A stretch of DNA of 64,000 bases from Adiantum capillus-veneris (GCA_014529385.2 CM043945.1:139728241-139792240), one strand, 5' to 3'. Numbered from the stretch's first letter, positions 23,864-37,684 are shown. Program-made: numbers and translations. The notes: generated by a model not told the origin, from the letters alone.

Positions 23864-24055
23864 TGAAGGAGTACGAGCGGAAGTGCGACGCGAGAGAGAG
23901 TGCGAGAAGAAGAGCACGACAATATGGTGAACTCGCTCTACTGTAATGTGTAGAGCATAGTGAGTTCTTATTAGGTTTTTACAAAAGAATATGTGTACAT
24001 ACCTGGCGGCCCGCCCACTTACCTGGGCGACCACATTGGGCTTTATACCCCAACA
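23864..24055 (-). repeat. 5' LTR of copia element 1
   Basis: 192 bp, partner of 18527-18718. In element orientation it starts TGTTGGGGTATAAAG, so a TATA-like box sits within the first 15 bases. Confidence 0.92.
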
Positions 24056-24395
24056 CGAAGTTCCTGCTCTAGTTTGTGATTGTATCTGGCTTATTTTACC
24101 CATATTGTGTGAGCTATTTGTCCCATTGGCGTTGGCCCAAGCTCGATTGTATCTAAACATCAGAAATTCTCCTCTTTTGAGCTGAATTTTTTGGTGTGTG
24201 TGTGTGTGTGTGTGTGTGTGTGGAGTGGGCAAGTGGATAGTCTCTCTCCTCTCACTCCAGAGGTGTGTTCCCTGTCTCGGTCAGGTGTGTTGTGTAAGCC
24301 AAGTGGTGCCCCATAGTGTGTGTGTGTATCTTCCCAAGAGTGTGTGTCGGGTCGTTATAGAGGCGCTGTGTGTGTTTTCATCCCGCCCACAACGT

Positions 24396-24690
24396 CTTGC
24401 TGGATCTTCTCGAGCTCCTACATTAGCCACCTGGAGAGGCTGATCAAGAATTTTTGGTGGTCAGGGTGCAACACCCAGTTAGCCCGGGTCAAAGTGACCT
24501 GGGAGGTCATCACCTTACCATGTTCTTAGGGGGGGATGGGGATCATTGATCCAGCACAATAGAGCAAAGACCTCCTTGGTTGTGGTTAGAGGATTGCTTC
24601 TAAGAGAGGAGCCCTAGAAGGAGATGTTTCTTCACCGAATTCCAGCTCGAGTCTCTCATGTGGGCAGCCCTTACAACCCACCCACCAGGT
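24396..24690 (+). pseudogene. L1-like LINE, 3' piece after the insertion
   Basis: The LINE frame interrupted at 12962 resumes here, in the same frame once a single ACGT is kept. It shows RLIKNFWWSG, VKVTWEVITLP, a GGMGIIDP segment and then decayed PWKEMF-like sequence. These are the parts that follow the WY motif in plant L1-like ORF2 proteins. Stops occur after about 24525. The right limit is uncertain because the degraded Ty3-like element begins near 24697. Confidence 0.75.
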
Positions 24691-24696
24691 GGATTT

Positions 24697-26274
24697 CTAC
24701 AGAGATGCACAGAGTTGGTTTGAGCAGTCATGCACCATTTTTGCTTCCCTCATGAAAGGACATCCTAAGATCATCTCCGATGCCATAGTGTGCTTGGAGA
24801 AATCCCTAACAGTGAAGGTAACTCTTATTTTATGTCCAAAGACCTTGATCTTGAGATCTTCTAGCATCCCAATAGGTTTAACAATAGACCCATTGGCCAT
24901 CTTCACTACTATGGTTGTGGTCGCAAGGTGAGGTCTTCCCATAGTTTCCCAAAAAAATTTAGTCACAATGCTAACCCCAATGCCACCATCAAGGATTCCC
25001 TTGACCATTAATCCCTTAGTAGTGATTGGTATGGTCGCATTGGATTCATTACCCTCAAAGTATTGTCCCAACTTGTTAACATGTATTTCTATAACAAGGT
25101 TCTCATCTAGGTTGGGTTCTGGATCTAAGTGTTCCTCCTCTATTGGAATCTCCCTAGCTCCATCCATCTGTGCAAATTGTGGTAGCCCAAAGTTTAGTTC
25201 TCCATTGAGGAAGGCTCGAAGAGATGAGACTAGCTCTGGGCCTTTATATAGTTTGGACATAATGGTGGTTCTAACTTCTGAAGACATGAAATCCATCAAT
25301 TTGGCAATGTTTAATGGCACCTTTTGGACTTCAACCCCTTGACGTGGGGAAGATGGGATCTCCATTTCTTCGATAGGATCAGGTAGTCCCTCTGTAAACA
25401 TTCTTTTCATCAAGAAGTAAGTACGCCCACTTTCCCATGACTTTAAGTCACTTTCTTCTTGGATGACACTAGGTATGGCTAAGGGTCTATGGACTTGGTG
25501 AGGTTGTTGTTGCGTAGGGAACACGGTGTCTGTAATCTAGATCCACCTAGGTGCTGGTTCTAGATCCCTTTGGGTATCTTCTACCAAACTCCTTAATTGC
25601 TTGACTTGCTCGATCTCCTCTGTAGGGTTTGGATAAGTTCCTATCTTCTTCTTGTATCCCTGCCATTGTGGCTCATGAAGATCTTCCTTGTTTGTTTCTA
25701 TCTTAGTGGTTGTTTTGGTCTCCATGGTTTCACCTGAATCAGAATCTTCTTCAACGTCGTTCATATATACGGGGTCTTCACTAGTCCCTATGTTGGTCTT
25801 TGAACTAGGGTCTGACTTCGCTGCTTTTTGCAATCTCTTCCTTTGTGTTTTCTTCTTTTTCTGAGATTGGGCAATTGATGCCGTGTCTCTTTCCTCAAGG
25901 ATATAATTTTGTTTTTGGAGCATCGATCGTGTGAGTACGTTTATTGGTACCACAGGAGTACTTTGTGATGGCTCCTCGGTAACTTCAATCAAGTTTAATG
26001 GCGTGATCTTCGGTGCATTTGGATTATTTGGACATTGGGTAATCAAATGATCTATGCCACATCGATTACACATGAGTATCGGCATTGTAGACGTGCTCGC
26101 TTGATTGGTTTGCATTAGTGTGGCGTTCTTTTGTAGCCTAATAGGACACTCAGCTACACGATGTGGATCTCCACACTCATAGCATTGAAGAGGTGGTCTC
26201 TTAGCAGTGTAATTGATATTTTGGCCTCTTGCGCAAGAGCAGCTACTTGATATACAGGTTTGACTTGTCCCCAA
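24697..26274 (-). pseudogene. Ty3-like zinc knuckle and aspartic protease region
   Basis: One frame with a single in-frame TAG (about 25534-25536). The upstream part has two CCHC-like knuckles, CYECGDPHRVAEC and CNRCGIDHLITQC, then an acidic and Lys-rich linker. The downstream part has a retropepsin-like fold: VKGILDGGIGVSIVTKFFW with the DGG active site, VKMANGSIVKPIGMLEDL, and MILGCPFMREAKMVHD. It would cleave the Gag polyprotein. Similarity ends near 24700, where RT would be expected. Confidence 0.78.
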
Positions 26275-28164
26275 TAGTCCTCCATGTAGTATTGTGGACT
26301 TTTTTCAAGCACATCCATCCCATAGGAAATATTAGGATCTATATCTTCCTCACAGCCTTCCAAACAAGCAATAGATGACTCACAACCCACTTGATTCACT
26401 GAAGTGATTCTCGGATGTGGTGGTTGCGGTCCTAGCACTGGAGGTGGTAAAGGTGTTGTTTGAACAACATTTTGGGCCCTAGGGACCATGTGTTGTGCTG
26501 TTTGTTCAAGAGGTGGGGTCGGCATCAATGCAGGCACTCGAGGTGTGTCTGTCCATGCTAAGGTTGGTCTATTGGCCATCACGTGCTTAAATACTATGCA
26601 ATCCTTAGCTTGATGACCATACCTTCCACATGCATTGCAATTCCCATTGAATTTACTCTAAAAGTATGGCATTCACTGGTACTATGCGGTCCATAGCATA
26701 GTGAGCACCATTGTTGCTCCCTTCTTGGATAAATATGATTGTTTTGCGGAGCACGATTGTCTCTAAGACTCTCTTGAATAGCCTTGGTGAGATCTGTTAA
26801 AGTCATCTCAGATACCTTTGGCTCCTTAGCAATAGGCTTTAGGGTCATTGGTTGATGCCCTGATGCTTGCGAGCTAATAGATTTAAGCTCAACAGACACT
26901 CTCTCTCCTTGAATCATTAAATTATCCTCCAATTGGATCGCATTGGTGGTGACTACTTCCCAAGTGGTGATACCTCTAATGACTAGGCCATTGTAGATAT
27001 CCTCATGTCTTAATCCCCTAATGAATCTATCAAGCAATTGATTATTATTGAAGCGCTCATTTGGATTACAATGAGAATTCAAATGCTTCAAGCGACTAAT
27101 AAAGTCTCTCACCGACTCTCCTTCCTCTCATTGGGCTTTCTGGAGCTGAGAGGCTACACCCCAAAGCACTCCCTCTCATATGTATTCTTTCAAGAATAGT
27201 CTCCTAAGAGTAGGGTAAATCGTCTTTCTTCCACCCTTAGGGTTCTATACCAATTCCCTGCCTTCCCACTTAAGGTTAGGCTTAAAGCATTACTCTTATG
27301 CAGGTCATTGTGTTCCCCTAGAGAATTGCATATTTGTTCAAACACTTCGATATGCTTTCTCGCATCCCCATCTCCACTAAATTTTTGTGTGAGCTTGGCT
27401 ATTTGTACTGCCTTACCTCTAGGCTCTCTATCAAGCGTGTTACGCATATTCTCAGCAATAGATCGACCAATAGCTTGAGCAAATGTTGCCAAGTCACCTA
27501 AGTGACCAGGCACCATGGGTGGAGGTGCTCCAGAGACTACATGTGGAGTAGGTATTGGCATTGGGCTTGGCGCATAGGAAGCCCTTGGGTTCCACGTTTG
27601 GTATGATGGTGTGCCATGTGATGGCCCAAAGTTCATATGTGTGGCCCTAGGCATAGAAGACGTCGGATGTGACATGCTAATGCTAGCCGGTATGGTCCCA
27701 TGGAAATAAGAACTTGGGTGTTGTGGTTGTGGAGCATAGGTTGTTGAAACAATGGGAGGGGTAGGGGCTACATGAGTATGAGGACCCATGGGTGTATACG
27801 ATTGGTACACACTTGTAGGTATTGTTGCAGGCATTGAGCTACCATGTAGCAGTGCTTTACTAACAAATGAGGTCCATGGTGTGTTTCTTGGCATGCCCAT
27901 CATTGGGGTAGGCATGGTAGCCGTGGTGTCATCAAGGAAAAGATGAGCTAGACTTGGAAAGGTAAAGCTATCACTTGTGGGCTCAGATTGTTGTTTAGCC
28001 TTTCCTGTATGTAAGAATCTCATGAGACCCGTTGAAGGCATGTTGATCCCCTTGTTCTGTCTCTCTAACTCAGTGACCCTATGTATGACCTCACAAACTC
28101 TTTGTTGTCGATCCTCCACACTAGTAGCGCCCATTGTGGATTGTAGGACATCTAACCAACCCAC
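26154..28164 (-). pseudogene. Ty3-like Gag region, frameshifted
   Basis: Three frames carry successive parts of Gag. 28164-27190 has a Pro/Ser/Thr-rich segment and then the capsid start FSGDGDARKHIEVFEQICN with ALSLTLSGKAGNWYRTL. 27112-26594 has MRDFISRLKHLNSHC and LLDRFIRGLRHEDIYNGL. 26582-26154 is Pro-rich. Frame changes near 27190, 26590 and 26230 break it. It would have formed the particle shell. Confidence 0.72.
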
Positions 28165-28328
28165 GTGATAGGTGTGACCTATGTATAGGTCGGTTAGAAT
28201 TTCCGTTTGTAGTTCGTACTCCCAGTTCTCATTTAAGAACGCTCCATCTAGGATTGAGGTTGTAGGTGTGTCCTTTGAGCTAGATGCAATGTTGCTTTCT
28301 AGGGTTTAGGCCCTTAGCGGCTGCTAAG

Positions 28329-28939
28329 TCAGGAGCACTCGATTGCTCTCCTAGCAAAAGATATTGACATAGGACCTTTCGATTTTAACTCTCTTCGTTG
28401 CTCCGCCTTGTGTAAGCTCTCGACTTCCTTTTCCCTAGCCACAAGGATATACCGCTCAACCTCTTGCACTTCAGCAAGGCTTCTACCATCGGGTAATATA
28501 AGCTCGGAGGGGAATAGCTCTGAAGAGTCAGGAGGTGCAGTGAATGAAGTATTCACATGCACATTCTCTAAGGGCATAGGTTGGTCATGAATGGAGAATT
28601 TACTTCCCCACCCCCCTCATTTACATCATTAGCTCCATGTTCGGAGCGAGTGGCTCTACTAAAGGTTTCCTTCAAGCGGCTAAGCACGCTCGGCCCGGAC
28701 CGTGGACCCATGGCATGCATGTCTTGGCTTGACCTATCGGGATTAGGCATTGGGAAACCCTCCATGACGTCGTAGTCAGAGGAAGAGTCAGTAGCCGCTA
28801 TGTTAGGGTCTTGGTTTGTACTACCTTGGGTCCCCGCCGAGGGCCCGAAACCTAAGGTAGGTGGATATTGAGAACTCGCGTAAGTCAAAATTCTCTCTAG
28901 TTTCTCCGTCTCTAGCACACAACCAAAGCGTAGATGCAT
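28329..28939 (-). pseudogene. N-terminal frames of the degraded Ty3-like element
   Basis: Two overlapping frames (28939-28568 and 28577-28329) lie between the leader and the Gag capsid region. The first is Ser/Pro/Gly-rich. The second contains a charged helical-looking stretch (VQEVERYILVAREKEVESL). I do not recognise a domain. They are probably the N-terminus of the same polyprotein, broken by frameshifts. Confidence 0.45.
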
Positions 28940-29703
28940 GTGCCTTTGGCACCCTACAAGCGTCTACGAATAACCTCAAAGGTTAACCGCTTACTTTTTT
29001 AAGCGTCCGTTTTCACTCGTGTTTTTAACATTTTTTAATTTTTTTAAAGGATCGGTTCGATTAAAGTGTGTGATAGCTTAAAACGAGCGTATCACTCAGA
29101 GGATCGCGGTGTGCTTTACAGCATAACGTTCGGTCACCTGAAGCTCCATTGGTCCTCAAAAAAGTCGATTTTTAGCTACGTGTGAAGCTAAAAGTAATTT
29201 TAAAGGGCGACTGAGGCCTGGGCCTGAGCGCGAGCTTGGGCTTGGGTCTGGGAGATATTCCCGATCTCGGTCCTACCTTTAAAAAAACTTTTTTTTTAAA
29301 AATTAATTTTTTATTAATATTTAATTTTCAATTTTTTTAAAAAAGGATAAGGTCGTCGCGGCCTGTGCGCGAGCACACACACACACTCTACCTACCTACT
29401 TACAACTAATACACCTACTGTTACACACTAACACACTTCATTAGCTCTCACAGATCTACTTCCTACTACTGTACTTTATATTACACAGAACTAACAACCT
29501 TAATACTAACACCTTACACAGAGAAAAAAACACAATACCTTTGAAAACTCCATTAACAAAGAAATACACAGTAACAACACAAAATCCTTCTTCTCAATAC
29601 ACACACCCTCCTTCCTTATCCTACAATTGAAATTGCACCACACAAGAAGCACGGAGTGCCATTCAAGCTTAGTGTATGGCATTCCCCGGCAGCGGCGCCA
29701 AAA
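28940..29703 (-). other. Leader and primer-binding site of the degraded Ty3-like element
   Basis: On the minus strand the LTR is followed by TGGCGCCGCTGCCGGGG (29684-29700), a common plant Ty3 primer-site sequence, then about 740 bp without coding signs. The middle (about 28990-29345) has homopolymeric T/A runs, and the primer-proximal part is rich in short CA-like and TACCTAC repeats. Confidence 0.7.
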
Positions 29704-29704
29704 A

Positions 29705-30351
<647 letters not shown>

Positions 30352-30965
30352 TGTGGATTGCCGAATCATGGCTTCACAATAACTAAACCTACATCCCCTT
30401 CTTGAAAACTTGTGCCTTACGACTACATAATGTTTATAATTTGAGTAGTCAAAGGTGACCCTACAGTGTCAACCTGCACACTCGTAGTGTTTTGGATGAC
30501 AAGAGAAACTCAAAAGTAACATCTTTTGTACTTGCTCGTAGACATATATACATCCTAGTATTCTCATATAATAGCAATACTGAGGTGGGAAAATGAGTTA
30601 GAAACTCATCCACTGCACATGCATAGTGTCTTAATATAGTGAAAATGATCTTGTTTGCACTTTGCTCAAAGTGTGACACTCAAGATACACCAGGGGAATA
30701 TTTTTTGGTAAGCATTTTCTTTCTTGGAATCTGGCCATTAGATTCTAAGAAGATTCTTTCTCTCTCTTAACCTTTGATAGTTGAGGATCCGATTTTTTTC
30801 TCTCTCCTCTCTCTCTCTCTCTCATAGATTTCTTTCCTTGGCAAGCATAAATACACAAGAACCAAAACCCGAATCACAACACATACACACTCTTTCAAAT
30901 AGTTAATACAACTTGCAATAAAGGCCTCTCTCCCCCTCTATCTCTTGGCAAAGCTTTCCGTTTTG

Positions 30966-31051
<86 letters not shown>

Positions 31052-31398
31052 TACACACGCAAGGACAAGTACACACCCAAATCATTTAGCACCTATATTA
31101 ATGTTCAAAACATGAGAAATTTAAGGATTTTTAAACCAAAATAATCCAAAACAACTTTGTCAGTGGTCCAATACCAAAATAATCCAAATCAACTTCACGA
31201 GATTCAATACATGGTGGAAAAGGACTCACAAAATTATCCAATCTTTGGGATTTACTCTAATTTTGGATATGTGCGTTCACGGCTAAGAGCTTTTGCTAGC
31301 CAAATAAATTTTTTTCTTAGCCTCTCCATCGGTGAAATCAGGGCATGTCGGTAGGGCTCATCCTTGATGTACGCCTCATACACCCCCACATGTCCGTT
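30352..31398. other. Intergenic with compound microsatellite
   Basis: No gene is seen. A (CT)n run at about 30970-31013 is followed directly by (CA)n at about 31014-31047. This is the same CT/CA arrangement as inside the LTR at 29.9-30.06 kb. Confidence 0.6.
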
Positions 31399-33860
31399 TC
31401 ATGAGTGAGACTCCACCTTAAAGACTTCATGTACATTGTCTAAAATAGATCTTTCTTCAATAACCTTAAAGAGTTCATGTACATTGTCTAAGATGGATTT
31501 CTCTTCATGCACATTGTCTAAGATGGATTTTTCTTCAATAACCTTAGCCTTTAAACCAAGATCTAAACCAAAAAAATTTACTGCCTCCTCTGAAATAGAA
31601 GTATACAATTTGACTTTTATGCCATTTCTTAGTATTGAACCACTACTACCTGTTTTTGTTGAAGCAGAAGAGGAATCATCTCCACCCCTAGGAGAAGTCT
31701 GCATTGTAGTTGCCCCCTTTTGTTCTTTTCCAAATGTCTCCACTTGAAATCCTCCTTCAAGAAATATCGCAACTTCTTCATTTGTAAGATTTGCTGCTAG
31801 ATCAACCATCTAAATTGTCGATGGAGGAGGTGGCCTTGGATCTATGTTATGATTCACCACATAACAATGAATAATATGTTTGGGACAGAACCAAAACCAT
31901 TTCCTAAGTAGCCCATTTGGATGTTTTCTATACCCCTCCAATGATGTAGGAGTCCCTTTGTGGCATGCCACTATATTTTGTCCACATCTTTTTTCACCAC
32001 TCGGGTGTCACTACATGTTACATGACTTCCAAGAGGAGTTATTCTAATTGCCCACATAGCTTCATTGACCTTTTGTTTCAAAACACAAACCTTTTCCTTG
32101 TCTTTATAATTCTCACTCCCATCTCCAGTCCCTAAATCATCCGTGAAATTGATTTTCTTAGGCCTTCCACGGGATGCACGGTCACATATTTTTGCATTGT
32201 ACTCTAGTCTATGCGTGGAGTCATCCTCAACATCAATCACAATTGATAGCCCTCACTTCAATAGAATGGTTTCTTTGTCTCCTTGAGGAAGTGTGCGAGC
32301 TTTATACATGGATGTTCCAGATGTAGCCTCATTTACTACTCTTATCAGTTGCACTGGACTAGAGGAAACTCTCTCCTTGAGCCTCTCTAATGAAGGACCC
32401 TTTCCAATATGTTTACCTTGAGAGTAAGAAACTACCTTTGTGCTTTGTAGTATTCCATTAGCCATATCTAAAGTACATGCATCATATAATGAGATTTTTT
32501 TTGAATCCCTTGCTTGCGAGCCAGCTCCCATGTTTACTCTCGGCCAAGTTTGTTCTTGGAGTGTTTGCTCTATCACTAATTCTCTCCACTACTATCATGA
32601 TGCTCCGCTAATGTGCATTACGCACCTCCCATGAACTCAACTAGGAGTCCATCACAGGGATGTTCTTATCCATGCAATGTCCAATGTGCCACCATTGTTG
32701 AAGGACATGAGCCTTTGATGTTGCTACCTCTCTAGAGCGGGCTAAACGTCACTTTTTGCACATTTCTTTGTGAGTTTCTTGAGATGAAGAAACAATGTAC
32801 TTTGTTGTGTGTACCACTATGCTTTGCTTCCAATGAAAAGGAAAGATCGCTCTCGATCTTGTAGAACATTGTCTTTCCCACCATTGAACACATTGCGAAC
32901 TGCATTCCGATTGGATTGAGCTTCGTCGGCCACCATGAATCCATGGAAATCCGCTTTCTCACATCCATGCCTCTCCATAACTTTATGCACTCGCAAAAAA
33001 TTATATAGTGAGGAGGTCTTGCATTCTACAATGGAAGACATTTTTATTAATAGTCATTTCATAAGATATGTCAAAATTGAAAAATATGATGCTAAAAAAT
33101 CAAACCTTGGATCATATACATGACATGCCATGGTCACCCAGCCCGTCACTCAATGAGTGTGTTGAAATTGCACCCAAGCATGCCAAAGATTTCTAGCTCC
33201 ACTACATTGCATCTGGCTAACCAAAGCCAATCTAGAGGCGGGGCCAATCATAGACATTCTGAACACAAAGCACCGCTCTCCTTTTCTTCCTTGCCCAAGA
33301 AATCTGCTTTTATGAAAAAAAAATCATATACACAATACCGTTTTAGCCGCATTAGGGAATCTAAACCAAAGATCTCTTTTATCGGGCATGTCTTGTTGAT
33401 GCCACGGACGTAAAAACTCGTATCACAGAATTTAGTTACTTTGAAATAATATGTACAAAAAAGAGCAACAAGTAATCATCCTCTCCAGTTGTCTTCCACT
33501 AAGGGGCCCATTGCTTTAACAACATTTAGAAATCCTTTCTCGTCGAGTACATAGCAAGAGCCCCCTTCTTGCATCAAGTTGTTGTCACAATTTCCTTTGC
33601 CACACACATTTGTAATGAGGACCTCTTTTAAAATTTTGGCCCACCTCTCTCCTGGGACACACTCAATGACAAGTTTTTGAGTGCGCCATGGATGAACGAT
33701 CGCTTGATGGTTCGAAGTCTTGCGAAAAACCTTTCACAAGACCTAGAAATTTTGCCATGGGACAAATGGCCAAGAACCTGCATTATTGACAAGCACTGGC
33801 AGAGATGGGAGCATCTCCTTTTCCCAAGTCTTCTCTCCTATGTGGATCCACCCTTATAAA
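31399..33860 (-). pseudogene. Decayed transposase-like coding region
   Basis: Minus-strand coding fragments appear in several frames over 2.4 kb. From upstream: a segment near 33800-33480 with FIHGALKNLSLSVS and CGKGNCDNNLMQEGGSCYV; 33041-32817 with ADFHGFMVADEAQSNRNAV, FNGGKD and RERSFLF; 32576-32253 with YDACTLDMANGILQSTKVV and GKGPSLERLKER; 32240-31971 with RASRGRPKK; and 31809-31399 ending in EKSILDNVHE repeats. The order and style resemble an unnamed transposase-like protein family that I have an impression of from early-diverging land plants. I cannot name the superfamily. Many stops and shifts make it non-functional. Confidence 0.45.
31430..31550 (-). repeat. Short coding tandem repeat EKSILDNVHE
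   Basis: At protein level, three EKSILDNVHE or ERSILDNVHE units stand in tandem, two of them separated by LFKVIE. At DNA level the unit ACATTGTCTAARATRGAT recurs three times with two spacings (about 51-60 and 30 bp). Confidence 0.8.
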
Positions 33861-33999
33861 AAATATTATAAATGCATAATTAATAATGATGGGGTGGCCA
33901 ATAATGTAGCCGCCATCACAGAATTCAATGAAGGAGGAGGGAGGGGCCTCCTCACCACTCCCCTCTCACTCTCTCCCTCCCTCATAGCATTTTCAGCTC

Positions 34000-34065
<66 letters not shown>

Positions 34066-35391
34066 TAGCACACAAAGCACTTGACTACGATTACAAACAT
34101 TGCAATGAAGCTAGAAGCGTACTTAGATGAGTGTCGCATCACCATACGAGTATCAATGGGCATGTCATGACCATCTTACACAAGTTGCGGGCATTATCTT
34201 TGACAACATAAGGACTTGTAAACATCTCTTTTACCCTACCTATCACCACCCTCATATTTTCTTGTAATTTTAAAATAAAAAATTCATTGTATATACCACT
34301 CTTTAGCCGCGGTGGATACCCACTGACTAGAGAGAATCTAGCCTACATCATCATTCCTAAATAGTGCTAGAGCAATGTTCTTTGTGGTAGGGTGTTCTAG
34401 GGCCCTATTTGTTTGGCAATTAAAATTGTGAAAGATTCCTCCTCTCCACCTATATAAGAAGGGTTAGAGGTCACTCTCAAAGGGGGGGCATATCACCACA
34501 AGAATTGCCATATAGTAGAATGCGCGACCACTTACCACATGCATTCAAACAAAAATCATGCTCTAAGGTAGTAGGCCAGCACTTGAAGGCACCATGATCA
34601 CTCTAGGGTAATGAGCATTGACTCCATTCTACTCTTGGGTACTCCTAGCACTTTTCATCGCTCACGATGCTATCGGCGTTGCCATCATCATAATGTTTCT
34701 TGTACTAACTTGTTGTGAATCCGCTAATCTGATAACTCTAGAGATTTCTATGCACCATATGACGGTTCGCACTCCGTCATGCATGCCTCACGTCACGAGA
34801 TCTCTCATCTTTGGAAGTTGGTGTTGCCTCATGGTCACGACTTGTAAGTGTCGTTAAGAAATAAAGTTGATCTTCTCTTGTCTTTAGGTCTCCCTAGCTC
34901 TCTCACTTGGGGTATGTTTTGCTAGTATCTTTGCATATCACTCTGTTTGGGTTTTGTCAACAAGTGTTTCATGCCATAATGCCTTGACTAGCCAGCTATT
35001 CATGTCAACAATTTGTGAGATAGTCCACTCACATGTGCCACCCATATCACCATTTTGAATGTGCTCCTCTTACTCTGAGTATCATAAATTGTTTTCTCAT
35101 TGGCTTAGCTAGACTGTGTGTCATTTCTATTGTCTTGGTCATTTCTATCTATTTCCTAACCATGTACCAAGCTAGATGATGCCCCTATTGTGTATCTCCC
35201 GTGATGAGCCATCGTACATGGTGTAGAGGCCAGGAGGTCGGTTTTGCACACCCACCTCTCATTTTGTGCCCCCATAGAGGAGGGCTTTGCAAACACCTTT
35301 AGTTTACAAAAAAAACTAGCGATGTGTGTTATCAATCATGGACAAGTGGCTCAAAGAGTTTTCAAATTGGAGAATTGAAAAAGGGGAGACC
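33861..35391. other. Intergenic, (GT)n microsatellite, no gene recognised
   Basis: Contains (GT)n at about 34006-34064. Frames at 34618-34857 and elsewhere lack motifs. The last part (35341-35395) is the left flank of element A and ends in its ACGA target duplication. Confidence 0.5.
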
Positions 35392-35395
35392 ACGA

Positions 35396-37680
35396 TGTCG
35401 TGCAGCTCCACTCCCATGCTAAGAAAGATGCCAAAAAAATACATATCAAGCTTATTTAAAGCCTACCTGATTAATGGTCAGTGACCAGGGCTTGTTAACA
35501 AGCCAAGTTTAATGATTAGTGTATGCCAGATGCGGCTTAAAAGGGCCAACAGATGCCTTAATGATGCCAAGAATGATTATGCTTGAAGTGAGCACAGATT
35601 GGAGTTTATGATTTAGAACGGTAGTGCTTGAAGTGCTCTACTAGCCTGTCTTTAAGGCTCGTCGATATGAGCTTGGAGCGCGTCCGTCTTTTCAGATTGG
35701 TGATTGGAGTTCCGATCGCCAAGATATTGGCCGATAAAGATTCACCGGGGGCCGGTTCCGTACCACTCCGGTCGGCTCATACGGAGTGCCATCTGGGAGA
35801 TTTTGGCTCTCGCTCAGATTTTGGAGTGCAGAAAATTAAGTGCTCGAGGAGAATCTTGTCCAAAATATTATCTCCTGCAATGCATTGATAGCAGCTACAT
35901 GTACGTCAAATGTGGTGTATGTCTCATTAAGTACAAAAACTGCTTGAAGAGCTTCAAGTGATCTCATAGAATGCAATGATTGCGGGATAACTCCAACAGA
36001 GGCAGGGCCAGGAAGTTGGACAAATGCAATCACGTACGCTTATATCTTGAAGGCAAGCATCACCATGCAAAATGATGCAGGCATCGAAATTGATGAAGAC
36101 ATTGTTAGCCAAGGACTGTTGGGAGAAATAAGTTGTGCTTGGTAATGCTTTGGTCGCTATGAATGCCTAATGTGGTGCCCAAAGTCCGCCCACTAAACTG
36201 TGGCACCTAAGGGCCATGGACAATATGCGAGTCAAATATGATTCCCTTCAAAGATTGGCTAAGGGCCTCAACCTATGGCCGCCCAAAGACAACCAAAGGG
36301 AGGCCGCCCGCCCACTTGAGAATTAAAGTGGCCTTAGGCCTAAGCTTAAGGGTGTGTGAAAAGCAAGGGAAGAGAAAACGCATGGCGAGCAGATGACAGG
36401 CAGGGGCGCAACCTGAGAAGGCGGTGCTCGCGCTGGGCCGTAGAGTGGTTGGATCAGAGCTCGCCTGAGACGAAAACCGTTCGGCATGCCATGGCGATGG
36501 GGGTTGGTACTAGCTATGACGGAAAAAACTTCGCTCGACTCGCTGCTTGCCATGTCATTACCTTGATTCCCGCGCCACGTCAGTCACGGCACCGTGACTG
36601 ATGGGTAGGGCAAAAATAAGGATATAGGAAAAAAAAATAAGGGCATGTGGGGAGTTGTTGTTCGTAGAAGAGAAGAGGGGAGCAAAGCGGCAAGCAGGGC
36701 TCTCTCTCTCTCTCTCTCTCGATCTCCTGCTCAAGCAAGGCGAGGCGAGGAGGTAATCAAGGCATGAAGGGATCTCTCTCTCGATCTCCGGCTCAAGCAA
36801 GACGAAGCGAGGATGGTAAGAAAGCGAGGGCATAACTCGAGAGGAACCAAAGCTTGGCGAGGAAGCAACGAAAAGAGCAATAGGAGGAGATTTTAGACGG
36901 GCATCACGAAGTGGAGAAGAAGGGGAATAGCACAAAGCAAGAGAATCTCTCTCTCTCTCTCTCTCTCTCTCAGCTTGAGAAGCAAAACGGGTCTCTCTCC
37001 CTCTCTCTAGAAGGGGAGGCAAAGAAAAGGGCTCGAAGAGTCGGCACAAGAGGCAAGCATTGAAGAAAGATCTCTCCCTAGTTCTCCAACTGAGGCATAA
37101 AGAAGTGGTAAGGGAAGTTCTTTCTCTCGTTCTCAGATAAGCTTGAGAAGTCGAAGGAGGAGAAGGCAGTTTCTCTCTCGTGCATAAGCAAGTGACTCAA
37201 GATAAAGAAGCAAGAGTTCAAGAGCAGGAGAACGACAATTAAGTGAGTGTAAAGCAAATAGAGTAATAAGCTACACAATATTTGGCAATAATCAAAGCTC
37301 GATGATCGAGGCAGTGAGTGAATTGAAGCTTGCAGAATCCGCGAGGTATTTGAAGCAGATAAAGCGACATAAGAAAATTTTCATCACCAACATCCGTCCG
37401 AAGTTGATTAATCATTCTGTTAAGCCCGGTGTCGTTAGCGGCCCGATTAATTCTATAAAGCGGGAGCTTAAACTCCTTGTTAGCAGATGATCCAAGTGAC
37501 GGCGCTGTTAACAGCCTGCCTTGGCTAAGGATAAATTGTACTCAAAGTAATATTCGGTTAATTGATGATTGCGGTGATTGGCAGAGTTGTCATTGTCTCT
37601 TGTTCTCTCTCTTTCACACCTCCCACAGCCAGAGGCCTGGCGCTTGCCCGACTCACGTAGCAAACACATATCCCCCAACA
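35396..37680 (+). repeat. 5' LTR of element A
   Basis: 2285 bp. Against the 3' LTR it lacks about 107 bp near 35670 (present at about 40820-40940) and differs at scattered bases. CT-rich tracts lie at about 36702-36720 and 36950-36971. Long minus-strand open frames over the CT tracts occur in both LTRs only because the LTRs are copies. Confidence 0.9.
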
Positions 37681-37684
37681 TCTT

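Larger units (their letters stand above)
18527..24055 (-). mobile_element. Ty1/copia element 1, nearly intact
   Basis: This 5529-bp element lies in the minus orientation in the LTR of the Ty3-like element, with a perfect 5-bp duplication CGAAG (18522-18526 and 24056-24060). Its LTRs are 192 bp, differing at about four positions by my reading. The domain order is gag, zinc knuckle, protease, integrase, RT, RNase H, which is the copia order. Only two disabling changes were found in the coding region: a TAG at 21468-21470 and a one-base deletion at about 20297. It is therefore recent but probably not self-sufficient. Confidence 0.93.
17716..24391 (+). repeat. 3' LTR of the Ty3-like element, split by a copia insertion
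   Basis: It begins TGTCAGGAG at 17716 and runs to 18526. It resumes after the copia element at 24061 (the CGAAG duplication lies at 18522-18526 and 24056-24060) and ends CCCACA at 24391. Without the insertion it is about 1142 bp. Almost all the length difference from the 5' LTR lies in the GT microsatellites (about 24193-24221 and 24317-24328). Confidence 0.9.

Noticed and set aside
36558-37049. 163-codon minus-strand frame, repeated at 41824-42324
   Set aside because: Both copies lie in the LTRs of element A, so conservation only reflects LTR duplication; the sequence is CT-tract derived.
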